In this document: piece by piece, positions 7,263 to 15,984 of the stretch
How the letters are laid out: every line of letters starts with the position of its first letter
Numbering within the stretch: position 1 is the stretch's first letter
Source of the DNA: CAWCUK01 sp963798775
GTDB lineage: Bacteria > Bacteroidota > Ignavibacteria > Ignavibacteriales > Ignavibacteriaceae
DNA length: 64,000 nt
NCBI GenBank assembly: GCA_963798775.1
Contig: CAWCUK010000003.1
Location: forward strand, 620,001 to 684,000
Direction: 5' to 3'
Made by a program: the position numbers and the translations under genes
The notes under the pieces: generated by a model
The model's database searches: none
Told to the model about the DNA's origin: nothing
The model's input: the letters and a program-made list of their open reading frames with translations, nothing else

Positions 7263-9650
7263 CTATACAAGGTTAAATAAAGTAAGATAAGTAAAAAATT
7301 CGGCACCGGATAATTTGTAAACATTCATATATCCATAACCGCCGTTATTGAGGCTTATTTCTCCAACACTAAGTACAAAAATTTTATCATATTTTTCTTT
7401 AGCATGAAGTTTATCGAGTGAATTAATTATAATCTCAGAACTTATTTTATTAAAGGAAGGATTTATGATTGACAGAATTTCATAATTTTTGTTACGGCTC
7501 ATATAAGAACCGGTTATTAAAATTGTTTCAGCCGGGTTAGAAGAATTAATAACAGAAATATTGCTATATCCTAAATTCATTAAAAATTTCTGAATAATTT
7601 GTAATAGTTGAGTTTGATCGTATTCTTTTATTTTCTCATACTTATCAATCTCTTTATTTTCTTTGACCGCGTTTTGTTCTTCCGCGGAAAGTTCAAAAAT
7701 TTTCAGCCATTCATCTTCCGAAATTAATTTTGTGAATTTATCGGCGCCAATAGTTTCAACTACCTCTTTGTAGAGTAAACCTTTGGCTTGTAATAAACGC
7801 TGGATATTTTCTTCTACTGAATCGGTTGTAAAATACTTATAAATTCTAAGTGGTTGTTCTACATTATATTTTAACTGATCTTCCAACTGCCATTGTATCT
7901 GCGGCACCCACCATTGATCGAAATGAATAACATAATTTACCTTAAGTTTTTTTAGCTGTAAATCTTTTACATGAGAGTCGGCAACAAAAACAAAAAGATC
8001 ATCATCATTAATAAATTTTTCTTCAAGTTCTCGTATTTCCGCGGGCGGAATTCCGGGATAACAGCTTAAATATTTTAAACCTGAATTATTTAAAAGCCGA
8101 GTAATTTTCTTTACTCCTTGTTTATCGTACTGAGAAAAGATTATAACTTTTTTCTTGTGGGAAATAATCATATCAAGATGATTAAGTAGAAGAGCGGCTT
8201 TGGGAGTAACTTCATCTTCTGAAGTAAAATTATATTTCTGATTAAGCTGATGCAAAGAAAGCAGAATAACCGACTGAAGTCTGAAAGGATTACCTGTCCT
8301 TAAAGTTTGTTGGATTTCATTTTTCCCTTCAAACAAAATTTGTTCATATTCTAAATTCTGCTTTGTTTCCTTTTCAAGCCAAAATTCCTGATGAAAAATT
8401 CCTCCGGTTTGTGCGGGTTTTGAGTTTTCGATTGTTTTACATGCATACTCGGGGAGACTAAAATTCTTTAGCCTTTCCCTCAAATTTTTATCCGGTATTC
8501 CTGATAGAGCCCATACATATTTATGGGAAATTTTATCCAAAAGAGGTTTTAGCTTTTTTTCATGCTTTGCTAAAAGTTGTATTTCATCAAAAATAACGCA
8601 ATCAAATCTGTAGGATTTTGAGCCTGATAAAAGTGACTCATAAAAATCTGAAAAAATAAAATTACTTTCGCTTACATAAACATGTAAAGGCTCAAGCTTT
8701 TTTAAAATTGAAAATTTATTCTCTTCATTTAGTTTTGAATAATTAAGCTCGGGCGCGTACTTTTGAAGGTGACCAAACCAACCAATAGGAGAATTTAAAT
8801 TTGATGAAAGTAAGGCACTGCCGATTAAAGCTGAATTAGAGACTATAAGAACGTTAACAATTTCTCTTTTCCTAAATAGATATTTTAAAGCCGTTATTGA
8901 AGCGATTGTTTTCCCGATCCCGGGTTCCCCAAAAAGATAAGCGTTTTTATTTGACGCTAGAAAATCGGCAGTACTCCACTGAAATTGATATAAATTTTTA
9001 TAAATCTCTGTTTTTTCGGAGTTACTAATTTCCACTTCAGGTTGAAGGATATTATCAATTTCAGGTGAGTCAATTAAATCCGCTTCTGTCTTTTCCTCAT
9101 TAAAAACGAAATTAGGATGGAATATTTCATTCTCCTTTATTTCAAATGGATTAAATTGAGTAAGCAGAGGTATCTCTAACTCATCAATATTTTTAACAGG
9201 TAAAAGATAATTCTTTATAGCAAACCGGTTGAACATACCTGTTTTAACTATAAATTTTGGTTCTTCGGGAACTTGAATCTCTTTTATTTCCGGAGGATTT
9301 TCCAGAAGAATAATTTTTTGCTGAGTAAACTCATCCTTTTCGTTATCAATTTGAGCCGGTTCAAAATTTAAAAGTTTAATCGAATAAACTTCAGGCACAA
9401 ATCCTGAAAGATAATCTTTTGTTTTCGGATAATAGATACTGAAGTCATAGTCAATAGGAACGGCAACCGGAATATAAAAATTAATAAATTCGATTTTTAT
9501 TTTTTCCTGCTCAGCTTTGATTGACCAGAATGATTCCTTCCTTTCTTTACTTTCGATTTTAAAATAAATATTTGAAATATCAACAGACGCGCTCGGAATT
9601 TTTACTTCTTCATAATTTATATCGAGATAAAGATCGGAATTATTTCTCAC
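7263..9650 (-). CDS. Degenerate SNF2-like helicase with possible Mrr-like C-terminal domain
   Basis: 795 aa in three parts. Residues 1-220 match nothing I know. Residues 221-625 are a SNF2-type SF2 motor: Walker A GEPGIGKT (241-248), DEIQ in place of DEAH (355-358), motif III SGIP (383-386), and the SNF2 closing block HFDQWWVPQIQWQLEDQ (577-592) ending in TTDSVEENI. The motif VI arginines of the SNF2 consensus are missing here (DQLKYNVEQP). Residues 680-795 look like a small alpha/beta restriction-nuclease-like domain (NLGY near the start, VYKLSGAEFFTYL at the end), without a clear catalytic set. It is last in a three-gene cassette. The first usable start is GTG 9650; the frame stays open to about 9785 with no ATG/GTG/TTG, so the true start is uncertain. 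Confidence 0.7.
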   Translation of the reverse strand: MRNNSDLYLDINYEEVKIPSASVDISNIYFKIESKERKESFWSIKAEQEKIKIEFINFYIPVAVPIDYDFSIYYPKTKDYLSGFVPEVYSIKLLNFEPAQIDNEKDEFTQQKIILLENPPEIKEIQVPEEPKFIVKTGMFNRFAIKNYLLPVKNIDELEIPLLTQFNPFEIKENEIFHPNFVFNEEKTEADLIDSPEIDNILQPEVEISNSEKTEIYKNLYQFQWSTADFLASNKNAYLFGEPGIGKTIASITALKYLFRKREIVNVLIVSNSALIGSALLSSNLNSPIGWFGHLQKYAPELNYSKLNEENKFSILKKLEPLHVYVSESNFIFSDFYESLLSGSKSYRFDCVIFDEIQLLAKHEKKLKPLLDKISHKYVWALSGIPDKNLRERLKNFSLPEYACKTIENSKPAQTGGIFHQEFWLEKETKQNLEYEQILFEGKNEIQQTLRTGNPFRLQSVILLSLHQLNQKYNFTSEDEVTPKAALLLNHLDMIISHKKKVIIFSQYDKQGVKKITRLLNNSGLKYLSCYPGIPPAEIRELEEKFINDDDLFVFVADSHVKDLQLKKLKVNYVIHFDQWWVPQIQWQLEDQLKYNVEQPLRIYKYFTTDSVEENIQRLLQAKGLLYKEVVETIGADKFTKLISEDEWLKIFELSAEEQNAVKENKEIDKYEKIKEYDQTQLLQIIQKFLMNLGYSNISVINSSNPAETILITGSYMSRNKNYEILSIINPSFNKISSEIIINSLDKLHAKEKYDKIFVLSVGEISLNNGGYGYMNVYKLSGAEFFTYLTLFNLV

Positions 9651-9772
9651 TTCGGCAGAGTATTTTATTTCCGGCTTTTGAAGAAGATTATAATTTAGAT
9701 TTTTAACATAAATCTCACCAAAGCCAAAGAAAATACGATTAGTTTTCCGGCGGATAGAGAAAATTTTAGATT

Positions 9773-10003
9773 TTAATTTAAAATTTTATACGGGTTAAAC
9801 CGGAATGAATAAATATAATTTTCCGGTAAAATAAGCCAATCGTTCTGATCATCGGTATTTATAAGCTGAGATAAAATTTCATCAATTTCTTTAAAATCAA
9901 CCGGCTGTTCTCTAAGCCATCTATTGAATAAAAAACTATCGGTTTGAGAAATTTCAGAAATTGAAGAAGCTGTCTTCGCCCTTAGTTTTCTGTATATTGA
10001 CAT
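9773..10003 (-). CDS. Small unknown protein of the helicase cassette
   Basis: 76 aa, not recognised. Starts MSIYRKLRAKTASSISEIS and contains acidic helical segments (FKEIDEILSQL) and an aromatic end (YIYSFRFNPYKIL). No signal peptide or membrane segment, so cytoplasmic. Its ATG overlaps the stop of the upstream gene (TAATG), which implies translational coupling, and its stop lies just inside the open frame of the helicase, so the three genes should be one transcript. The tight coupling suggests a subunit or adaptor of the helicase; that is inference from position only. Confidence 0.6.
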   Translation of the reverse strand: MSIYRKLRAKTASSISEISQTDSFLFNRWLREQPVDFKEIDEILSQLINTDDQNDWLILPENYIYSFRFNPYKILN

Positions 10004-10536
10004 TATTCCCCGGTTTTCTGAAGATGTACTTGTTCACAGGCAATTTTTAATCTTTCAAAGGGTTCAACTAAATTTCTTTGATCAGAAATACCGCTTAATC
10101 TTTCGCGGATTTCGGGTAGTTCTGTTTCAAATTTTTTAGAGGTCTCAACAAATACTTTTGAATTGCCGTTTATCGCGGATAATAATTCCTCCCGTTTAAC
10201 TTTAACATTTTTTGAATTATCATTTTCTTCGGCAATTCTTACAACTCTAACTCCTTGTTTATTATTTGCGCCTAAAAAATATGGATCACGAACAAGAATT
10301 AAATCTATCTGCTGATTTGTAGCGTTTAATAAAGGAACAGAAACTAGCTCGACTAAAATATGTTCCATCAAAACTTCACCATACAGAGTGCGTTGAAAAT
10401 TTGTCGGTTTAATCGGTGCCGTAACTCTAAATTCCAAAGGTTTAGTATCTGTATCGGTTACAAGAATCGCTCCCATTATTCCTTCGTTTTCATCCAATTC
10501 GTAAACGTCGAGGAATGCTATTTTAGATAAGTCCAT
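10003..10536 (-). CDS. Unknown protein, first gene of the helicase cassette
   Basis: 177 aa, cytoplasmic, not assigned to a named family. Begins MDLSKIAFLDVYELDENEG; the first 110 residues read as a beta-rich domain (AILVTDTDTKPLEFRVT, IKPTNFQRTLYGEVL), followed by a helical, charged tail (residues 120-177). No catalytic motif is obvious. It is the promoter-proximal gene of the minus-strand cassette and is divergent from the RRM protein gene. The stop overlaps the start of the 76-aa gene. I believe similar proteins sit beside SNF2-like helicases in related bacteria, but I cannot check this here. Confidence 0.6.
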   Translation of the reverse strand: MDLSKIAFLDVYELDENEGIMGAILVTDTDTKPLEFRVTAPIKPTNFQRTLYGEVLMEHILVELVSVPLLNATNQQIDLILVRDPYFLGANNKQGVRVVRIAEENDNSKNVKVKREELLSAINGNSKVFVETSKKFETELPEIRERLSGISDQRNLVEPFERLKIACEQVHLQKTGE

Positions 10537-10882
10537 ACTGTTAAATCCCTTTCTGAATTATAATAATTTTTAAACACGTTTTTCTTAAAAATATTGTGCC
10601 ATATTAACGAGTAATTATTAAAAATGTTAAATTCATCAAACGGAACATTTTAAGCAGCGATTTTACTCAATTCCAAAAGCGGAAATTTATTTAGCGCCAA
10701 TTCTGACGTCAAAATTGTCTTTTGATTACTTATAAAAAATTATAGAAGAGAATACGACAGAAGAAAAAGGGGAGTTTTTTTCCATATTTAATAATTTGGT
10801 TTTGATAATTTCTCTTTGTATATTTACATATTCGACAATAAGTCGGATTGTTAATTTTAATTTTATTATTAGAGGTTCTTTA
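10537..10882 (+). promoter_or_regulatory. Divergent control region and leader of the RRM protein gene
   Basis: 346 bases between divergently transcribed genes. Just upstream of the RRM start a hairpin ATTCGAC (10830-10836) / GTCGGAT (10842-10848) with loop AATAA is followed by a U-rich stretch and the ribosome site AGAGG (10871-10875). A purine run (AGAAAAAGGGGAG) precedes it at about 10760-10774. Chlorobi carry a named leader RNA in front of such genes (Chlorobi-RRM motif, two hairpins by the start site); I cannot confirm the consensus here. Reading frames that extend the RRM protein upstream through this region are not credible. Confidence 0.45.
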
Positions 10883-11134
10883 GTGAGTACTAAATTATTT
10901 GTGGGTTCTTTGCCCTGGTCAGTAGATGACTCAAAACTACAATCAACTTTTGAAGCACACGGAACAGTAGTTTCCGCAAAAGTTATTAAAGATAGAGAAA
11001 CAGGTCGTTCAAGAGGTTTCGGATTTGTTGAATTCGAAAATTCTTCTGATGCTCAAGCTGCAATTAGAGCTTTAAACGATTCAGAATTAAACGGCAGAAA
11101 TATCATAGTTAATGAGGCAAAACCCCGCAGCTAA
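10883..11134 (+). CDS. RRM-domain RNA-binding protein
   Basis: An 83-aa single RNA-recognition-motif protein, the bacterial Rbp type common in cyanobacteria and Chlorobi/Bacteroidetes. Both signature strands are present: RNP2 LFVGSLPW near residue 5 and RNP1 RSRGFGFVEF near residue 45. The start is GTG 10883 (protein begins MSTKLFVGSLPW), with AGAGG seven bases upstream; a longer frame to 10796 only adds leader-derived residues. In these bacteria such proteins bind single-stranded RNA and are often cold-induced; the specific targets are unknown. It is monocistronic, with its own terminator. Confidence 0.93.
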   Translation: MSTKLFVGSLPWSVDDSKLQSTFEAHGTVVSAKVIKDRETGRSRGFGFVEFENSSDAQAAIRALNDSELNGRNIIVNEAKPRS

Positions 11135-11154
11135 AAGATATTTTATGTATTTCT

Positions 11155-11186
11155 AAAGGGCGACCATTAAGTCGCCTTTTTTGTTT
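11155..11186 (+). terminator. Terminator of the RRM protein gene
   Basis: GGCGAC (11159-11164) / GTCGCC (11171-11176), loop CATTAA, extended by AAA/TTT with one bulged G, then TTTTTTG. Confidence 0.88.
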
Positions 11187-11257
11187 TAAAAGCTATTATT
11201 ATCCAAGTAGAAGTTGATTCGAAATAATGCAAAGTAGCAAAGAAAATAAAAAATTTA

Positions 11258-11968
11258 TCAGCTATTAAATGTATAACCTGAACTTCTGATACTTTTTATA
11301 TAAATAGGATTGTTCGAATCTGATTCAAAAATTTTACGTAGGCGGGAGATAAAAATATCCACAGTTCTGGTCTCAACATCGGAAGATAAATTCCAAACAT
11401 TTTCCAGAAGTTCTTTTCGTGAAACTATAATACCTTTATGTTCAATTAAATATTTTAGAACCATTGCTTCTTTTTGAGTAAGCATAAATTTGCTGTTTCC
11501 GTGTGAACACTGCAAATTATTGAAATTTATTTTATTGTTACCGAAGCAATATTCAGGTTCTATTTCAGTTGAAGTTTTATACCAATTTTTTCTTTTCAGC
11601 ATTCCTTTAATTCTCAATAAAAGTTCTTCAAGATGAAAAGGTTTAGTAATATAATCATCAACACCAAGTTCAAGTCCTTTTACTTTATCTAAATTAGATG
11701 TTCTTGCGGTAAGAATTAAAATTGGTATTTGCGGTGATAATTTTCGAATATATTCGGCAATTTGAAAACCGTCAAAATAAGGCAGCATAATATCAAGAGT
11801 AACTAAATCATACTCATTTTCATCAATTAGTTCTATTGCTTTTTTTCCGTCTCGTGCCCAATCTACTTCATAACCTTCTTCACATAAGTTATATTCCAAT
11901 CCTGCGGCTAAAGTTTCTTCATCTTCCGCCAACAAAATTTTAGGTTTTTTATCATATATACTTTTCAT
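11258..11968 (-). CDS. OmpR/PhoB-family response regulator
   Basis: 236-aa two-component response regulator. The receiver domain (about residues 8-120) has the acidic pair in LLAEDEE, the phospho-acceptor Asp in LVTLDIMLPYFDG, the Thr in LILTART and the Lys in YITKPFHLEEL. A winged-helix output domain (about 140-236) has the expected MLTQKEAMVLKYLIEHKG and VDIFISRLRKIF elements. It overlaps the 3' end of the kinase gene by 17 bases, so the pair is translated together. Its regulon is unknown; the partner kinase gene carries a frameshift. Confidence 0.94.
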   Translation of the reverse strand: MKSIYDKKPKILLAEDEETLAAGLEYNLCEEGYEVDWARDGKKAIELIDENEYDLVTLDIMLPYFDGFQIAEYIRKLSPQIPILILTARTSNLDKVKGLELGVDDYITKPFHLEELLLRIKGMLKRKNWYKTSTEIEPEYCFGNNKINFNNLQCSHGNSKFMLTQKEAMVLKYLIEHKGIIVSRKELLENVWNLSSDVETRTVDIFISRLRKIFESDSNNPIYIKSIRSSGYTFNS

Positions 11969-12981
11969 CTACAAATTCCAAAACCTTATTGGTTTTTTCT
12001 TTTTTAGTAAAAGAATTAAAAATATTTTTTTTTGAGGGATTATAAACCGGAAGTTCAATTTTAAAAGTAGAGCCTTTTCCGTATCCTTCACTAAAAACAC
12101 TAATTTTACCACTGTGAAACCTGATTATATTTTTTACCCAATATAAACCCAGCCCGGTTCCTTTAACGGTTGGAATATTTTTATCGTCAACCCTTTGAAA
12201 TTTCTGAAATATTTTTTTGAAGTTTATTGAATCTATTCCGATTCCGTTATCCGAAAGGTTTATAAATATTTTTTTAGGTGTAGAATTAAAACGTACTTTT
12301 AATATTAAAGGATTAATGGAATATTTTATCGCATTATCAATAAGATTATTAAAAACTATCTGCATTGCCTCCTGATCAATTTTACATTTACAAAATGCGC
12401 TGCCGGAATATTCTACTGTGTTTTCGGAAAGGTTAAAGTAGTTAAGCGAGTTTGAGATAATTTTTTTAACAACCGCATCAGCGGCAAATATTTTATATGA
12501 ATGTGCAATCCGCTTCTGCTCCAATCTTGATATTTCAAGAATCGAATTTATTAATTTATTCAATCGTACAGCATCCTTTTTCATAAAAAGCACAAATTCT
12601 TTTTGTTTTTCCGGAGCCACATTTTTAGATGAAAGAGTTTCTAAGTAGAGCTGAATTGAAGATAACGGAGATTTTAGTTCGTGAGTAATATTGGCAGATA
12701 AAATTATCGTATAGTTTTGTAACCTTAATTTGTACCGTTAGGTTTCTAAATATCAAGTTCATTATAAACGCGATAGCGGTAATTAAAATTAAACCACCTA
12801 CAAAAATAAAAACATTAGGACTTTCAATAATCACTTGCGGCGCAAGTTTATTTCCCACTTGCTGAAAAATAATATTATTAGAAACATACCAGTATATCCA
12901 AAGTCCTAATAAAGCAAGCCATGCCAGCTGCGCTAATATAAACGAGAGTACCAAAAATATTTGCGGATGTTTATTTTTCAT
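11952..12981 (-). pseudogene. Membrane sensor histidine kinase, frameshifted
   Basis: Two consecutive frames make one kinase. The upstream part (12981 to about 12740) encodes two membrane helices (LVLSFILAQLAWLALLGLWIY and VFIFVGGLILITAIAFIMNL) around a very short periplasmic loop. The downstream part, in the next frame, encodes the dimerisation and catalytic domains: H-box ANITHELKSPLSS, N-box NLIDNAIKYS, G1 DNGIGID, G2 GTGLGLYWV. A single-base change between about 12690 and 12740 breaks the frame before the H-box. ATG 12981 is preferred because AGGAGAAG lies ten bases upstream. All motifs are intact, so sequencing error or very recent loss is likely. Cognate of the response regulator at 11258. 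Confidence 0.8.
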
Positions 12982-13139
12982 CGCAAAAAAATCTTCTCCT
13001 AAATATTGCCGCATTAATAAATTAAAACAAACACAAAGAAAAATTCGGAATTAAAATTTTACAATACTTTTACAAACTCTCATTTAAAAAATAACGATAT
13101 TTATTTAAAGAGAAAGAATAAAAAGAAAGAAGGGGAACT

Positions 13140-14618
13140 ATGAACATTTTATTGATTTACCCGGAAACACCGGCCACATTTTGGAGTTTTAAAGACGCTT
13201 TAAATTTCGTTTCAAAAAAAGCGGCCGAACCGCCTTTAGGTTTAATAACCGTTGCCGCAATGCTTCCGTCGGAGTGGAACAAGAAATTAATCGATTCAAA
13301 TGTTTGTAAGCTAACCGATAAAGATATTATAAACGCTGATTATGTCTTTTTAACCGGAATGAATGTACATATAAATTCGGTTAAAGAAATAATTAGAAGA
13401 TGCAACAAACTCGGGACAAAAATAGTTGCTGGAGGTCCTTTATTTACTACTCAGTACCAAGATTTTTTAGGTATTGATTATTTTGTTTTAAATGAAGCGG
13501 AAGTAACTTTACCGCAATTTTTAATTGATTTGAAAAACGGAAATCCCAAGCATGTTTATAAATCAGAAATTTTTCCCGAAATTTCTTTGGCTCCTATGCC
13601 GATGTGGGAGCTGCTGGATATTAATAAATACGCTTCTTTAAGTTTACAGTATTCGAGAGGCTGCCCGTACGATTGCGAGTTTTGCAGCATTACAGTTTTA
13701 AACGGAAGAAAACCCCGTACTAAAAGTGCAAATCAATTTATAGGAGAATTAAATAGGATATATGAATTAGGTTTTCACGGCGATATTTCAATTGTTGACG
13801 ATAATTTTATTGGGAATAAAAGAAAATTAAAAGCTGAAATTCTCCCTGCTTTAATAAAATGGCAAAAAGAAAGAAAATATCCTTTTCATTTTATAACAGA
13901 AGTTTCAATAAATCTTGCCGATGACGATGAATTACTTAAAATGATGATGGAAGCCGCTATTTATAGTATATTTATAGGAATTGAAACTCCAAATAACGAT
14001 AGTTTAGATGAATGCGGGAAAACTCAAAATCAAAAAAGAAATCTTATTTATTCTATAAAAAAACTTCAGAATAATGGATTTTTGGTATCCGCGGGATTTA
14101 TTATCGGGTTCGATCATGATCCGCCGGAAATATTTGAAGAGCAAATTAATTTTATAGAAAAAAGCGGGATTGTATCCGCAATGGTCGGTTTATTAAACGC
14201 ACCGACAGGTACAAAGCTTCAAAAAAGATTAATGAACGAAAAAAGACTGCTGGAAGTTTGGAGCGGCAATAATATGGATGGCGCAACTAATTTTATTCCG
14301 AAAATGAATTACGCGGATTTAATAAAAGGTTACACTAAAATAATACATACAATTTATTCGCCGGAGTATTATTACGGACGTATGAGAAGGTTTCTAAACG
14401 AATATCAGCTGCCGGCATGGAAAACACAAGTAATTAAGAAATCTGAAATTAAAGCTTTTTTTATGTTGCTCTGGAAAATTGGAATTTGTGAAAAAGGGAA
14501 AATTCATTTTTGGAATATTTTCTGGTATAGTTTAATGAAATATCCTAAAAAATTTTCATTAGCCATGACACTTACAGTTTACGGTTACCATTTTAGAAAA
14601 ATCGCGGAAACAATTTAA
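13140..14618 (+). CDS. B12-binding-domain radical SAM enzyme (DUF4070 type)
   Basis: 492-aa cytosolic enzyme. Residues 1-150 form a Rossmann-like cobalamin-binding domain (MNILLIYPETP, then ...TKIVAGGPLF); the radical SAM core follows with the cluster motif SRGCPYDCEFCSI (CxxxCxxC, near residue 177) and IVDDNFIGN. The last 150 residues, with YGRMRRFLNEY, fit the DUF4070 C-terminal domain found in hopanoid/lipid methylases and many uncharacterised B12 radical SAM proteins. Substrate cannot be told from sequence; a methyl transfer or ring-forming reaction on a lipid or natural product is typical for the class. It is monocistronic, ends at a bidirectional terminator, and starts at ATG after AAGGGGAACT. 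Confidence 0.88.
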   Translation: MNILLIYPETPATFWSFKDALNFVSKKAAEPPLGLITVAAMLPSEWNKKLIDSNVCKLTDKDIINADYVFLTGMNVHINSVKEIIRRCNKLGTKIVAGGPLFTTQYQDFLGIDYFVLNEAEVTLPQFLIDLKNGNPKHVYKSEIFPEISLAPMPMWELLDINKYASLSLQYSRGCPYDCEFCSITVLNGRKPRTKSANQFIGELNRIYELGFHGDISIVDDNFIGNKRKLKAEILPALIKWQKERKYPFHFITEVSINLADDDELLKMMMEAAIYSIFIGIETPNNDSLDECGKTQNQKRNLIYSIKKLQNNGFLVSAGFIIGFDHDPPEIFEEQINFIEKSGIVSAMVGLLNAPTGTKLQKRLMNEKRLLEVWSGNNMDGATNFIPKMNYADLIKGYTKIIHTIYSPEYYYGRMRRFLNEYQLPAWKTQVIKKSEIKAFFMLLWKIGICEKGKIHFWNIFWYSLMKYPKKFSLAMTLTVYGYHFRKIAETI

Positions 14619-14624
14619 AATAAA

Positions 14625-14656
14625 AAGGACTGAATTTTGATTGAAATTCAGTCCTT
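14625..14656. terminator. Bidirectional terminator between radical SAM and MarR genes
   Basis: Perfect 13-base stem AAGGACTGAATTT (14625-14637) / AAATTCAGTCCTT (14644-14656) with a six-base loop, flanked by A and T tracts on both sides; it serves both convergent genes. Confidence 0.92.
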
Positions 14657-14678
14657 AAATTATAAATCACAAAAATAA

Positions 14679-15146
14679 TTAAGATTTTGCAATCCATTTT
14701 TCAAGTGCCGAAAGTAAATGAGTCATAGCAGTAATTAAAGGCTTATGCTGTTCTTCCTGGATATCGCCTAAAATTTCTTCATGAATATTTATATAGTCAT
14801 TATTCAATTGCTGAACAATAAGAATTCCTTTGCCCGATAAAGAAACTCTCATATTTCTTCTGTCATTCGGCTCAATTTCTCTAACAATATAGCCTTTAGC
14901 TACCAAACCGTCTATAATTCTAGTTAAGCGGCTCGGGCTTAAATTCATTCTTTCGGCTATTTGTTTATTGTTTAAGTTTTCATTCATTCCGAATAATCTT
15001 AAACAACGGAATTCAGCTTGGGTAAGATGATGTTGTTCCGCCAAGCGCTGTTCTTTTTCCTGACAATTAGCTAACAGTTTGAATGTAAGATCTGCCAATT
15101 GGTGAGCATCTTTGTGGATGTCGTTGGTCTTTTCTAATACTTCCAT
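14679..15146 (-). CDS. MarR-family transcriptional regulator
   Basis: 155-aa winged-helix repressor family. The DNA-binding core is clear: LTQAEFRCLRLFG, then NKQIAERMNLSPSRLTRIIDGLVAKGYI (helix-turn-helix, about residues 60-90) and the wing EPNDRRNMRVSLSGKG. N- and C-terminal helices form the dimer interface. The frame is open to 15182, but ATG 15146 is preferred because AAAGGGG lies just upstream. No efflux or stress gene is adjacent in the same direction (the YigZ gene lies upstream), so the target genes and ligand are unknown. Confidence 0.92.
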   Translation of the reverse strand: MEVLEKTNDIHKDAHQLADLTFKLLANCQEKEQRLAEQHHLTQAEFRCLRLFGMNENLNNKQIAERMNLSPSRLTRIIDGLVAKGYIVREIEPNDRRNMRVSLSGKGILIVQQLNNDYINIHEEILGDIQEEQHKPLITAMTHLLSALEKWIAKS

Positions 15147-15246
15147 GTTTTTCCCCTTTAATTTAATAGTTGCTAAAAGCAAATATGATGAATGGTTACA
15201 TTTTAATCAAGAGAAAAATAATTAAAATTTGCTTAAAATTTACTAT

Positions 15247-15870
15247 TCATAAAAACGAACAATTGCCCGATGAAATTAATGAAATTGATCCATGAGTAGC
15301 TTCAATTAGTTTTTCACAAAGAGGCTTAAAAAACTTCGGCTTAATTAAGCATTCAAATTTAACCTTTTCGGAATATTCGGTGTTAATAATTTTTGCCTCA
15401 AACATATTTAAAAAGTGATGAAGTTTACTTATTTCAGAAAAACCGGAAAGCAACGTAATTGTTTGATAACAAATTTTTTCTATTTTTTCGGCATTTTCTA
15501 AAGCGAGTAGAGTTGAATTATAATAAGCCTTACCTAAAGGGCCAACTCCTAATTTTGTGCCGCCGTAATATCTTATAATAACAACAAAAACATTCAGCAA
15601 ATCAAAATGTTCAATCGCGTTTAAAATTCTAACACCTGCGGTTCCGGAAGGTTCACCGGCATCGGAATATTTAAATGAACCATCGGCAAACTTATAACCA
15701 TAACAATGATGTGTTGCATCATAAAATTCTTTCCTAACCGTTTCTAAAATATTTACAGTTTCTTCTTCCGAAACTGCCGGATAAGCTTGTCCTAAAAAAA
15801 GAGATCCTTTTTCTTTAAATTTTGATTCGCTGAAACCTTTTAGTGTCGTCAATTGTTCAAGTAATTCCAT
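15247..15870 (-). CDS. YigZ / IMPACT-family protein (UPF0029)
   Basis: 207-aa cytosolic protein of the YigZ/Impact family. The signature YSDAGEPSGTAGVRIL (about residues 69-84) and the segment VVIIRYYGGTKLGVGPLGKAY are intact. The N-terminal half is the Impact domain, the C-terminal about 65 residues a ferredoxin-like domain as in E. coli YigZ. Family members are linked to translation control and RNA binding, but the biochemical role in bacteria is not settled. Starts at ATG 15870; uvrA is divergent. Confidence 0.93.
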   Translation of the reverse strand: MELLEQLTTLKGFSESKFKEKGSLFLGQAYPAVSEEETVNILETVRKEFYDATHHCYGYKFADGSFKYSDAGEPSGTAGVRILNAIEHFDLLNVFVVIIRYYGGTKLGVGPLGKAYYNSTLLALENAEKIEKICYQTITLLSGFSEISKLHHFLNMFEAKIINTEYSEKVKFECLIKPKFFKPLCEKLIEATHGSISLISSGNCSFL

Positions 15871-15984
15871 TGTAAACTATTACCTTATAAGAAAAAAGGG
15901 GAATGGTGCAGATCGAATTAAATTGATTTTCAAGCACTCTATAAGTAATATAATATTTTAAATTTTTAAAAATAAAGAGAACCT

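Noticed and set aside
10796..10882. 29-residue N-terminal extension of the RRM protein
   Set aside because: It reads the leader hairpin and is hydrophobic noise; GTG 10883 has AGAGG and the family N-terminus.
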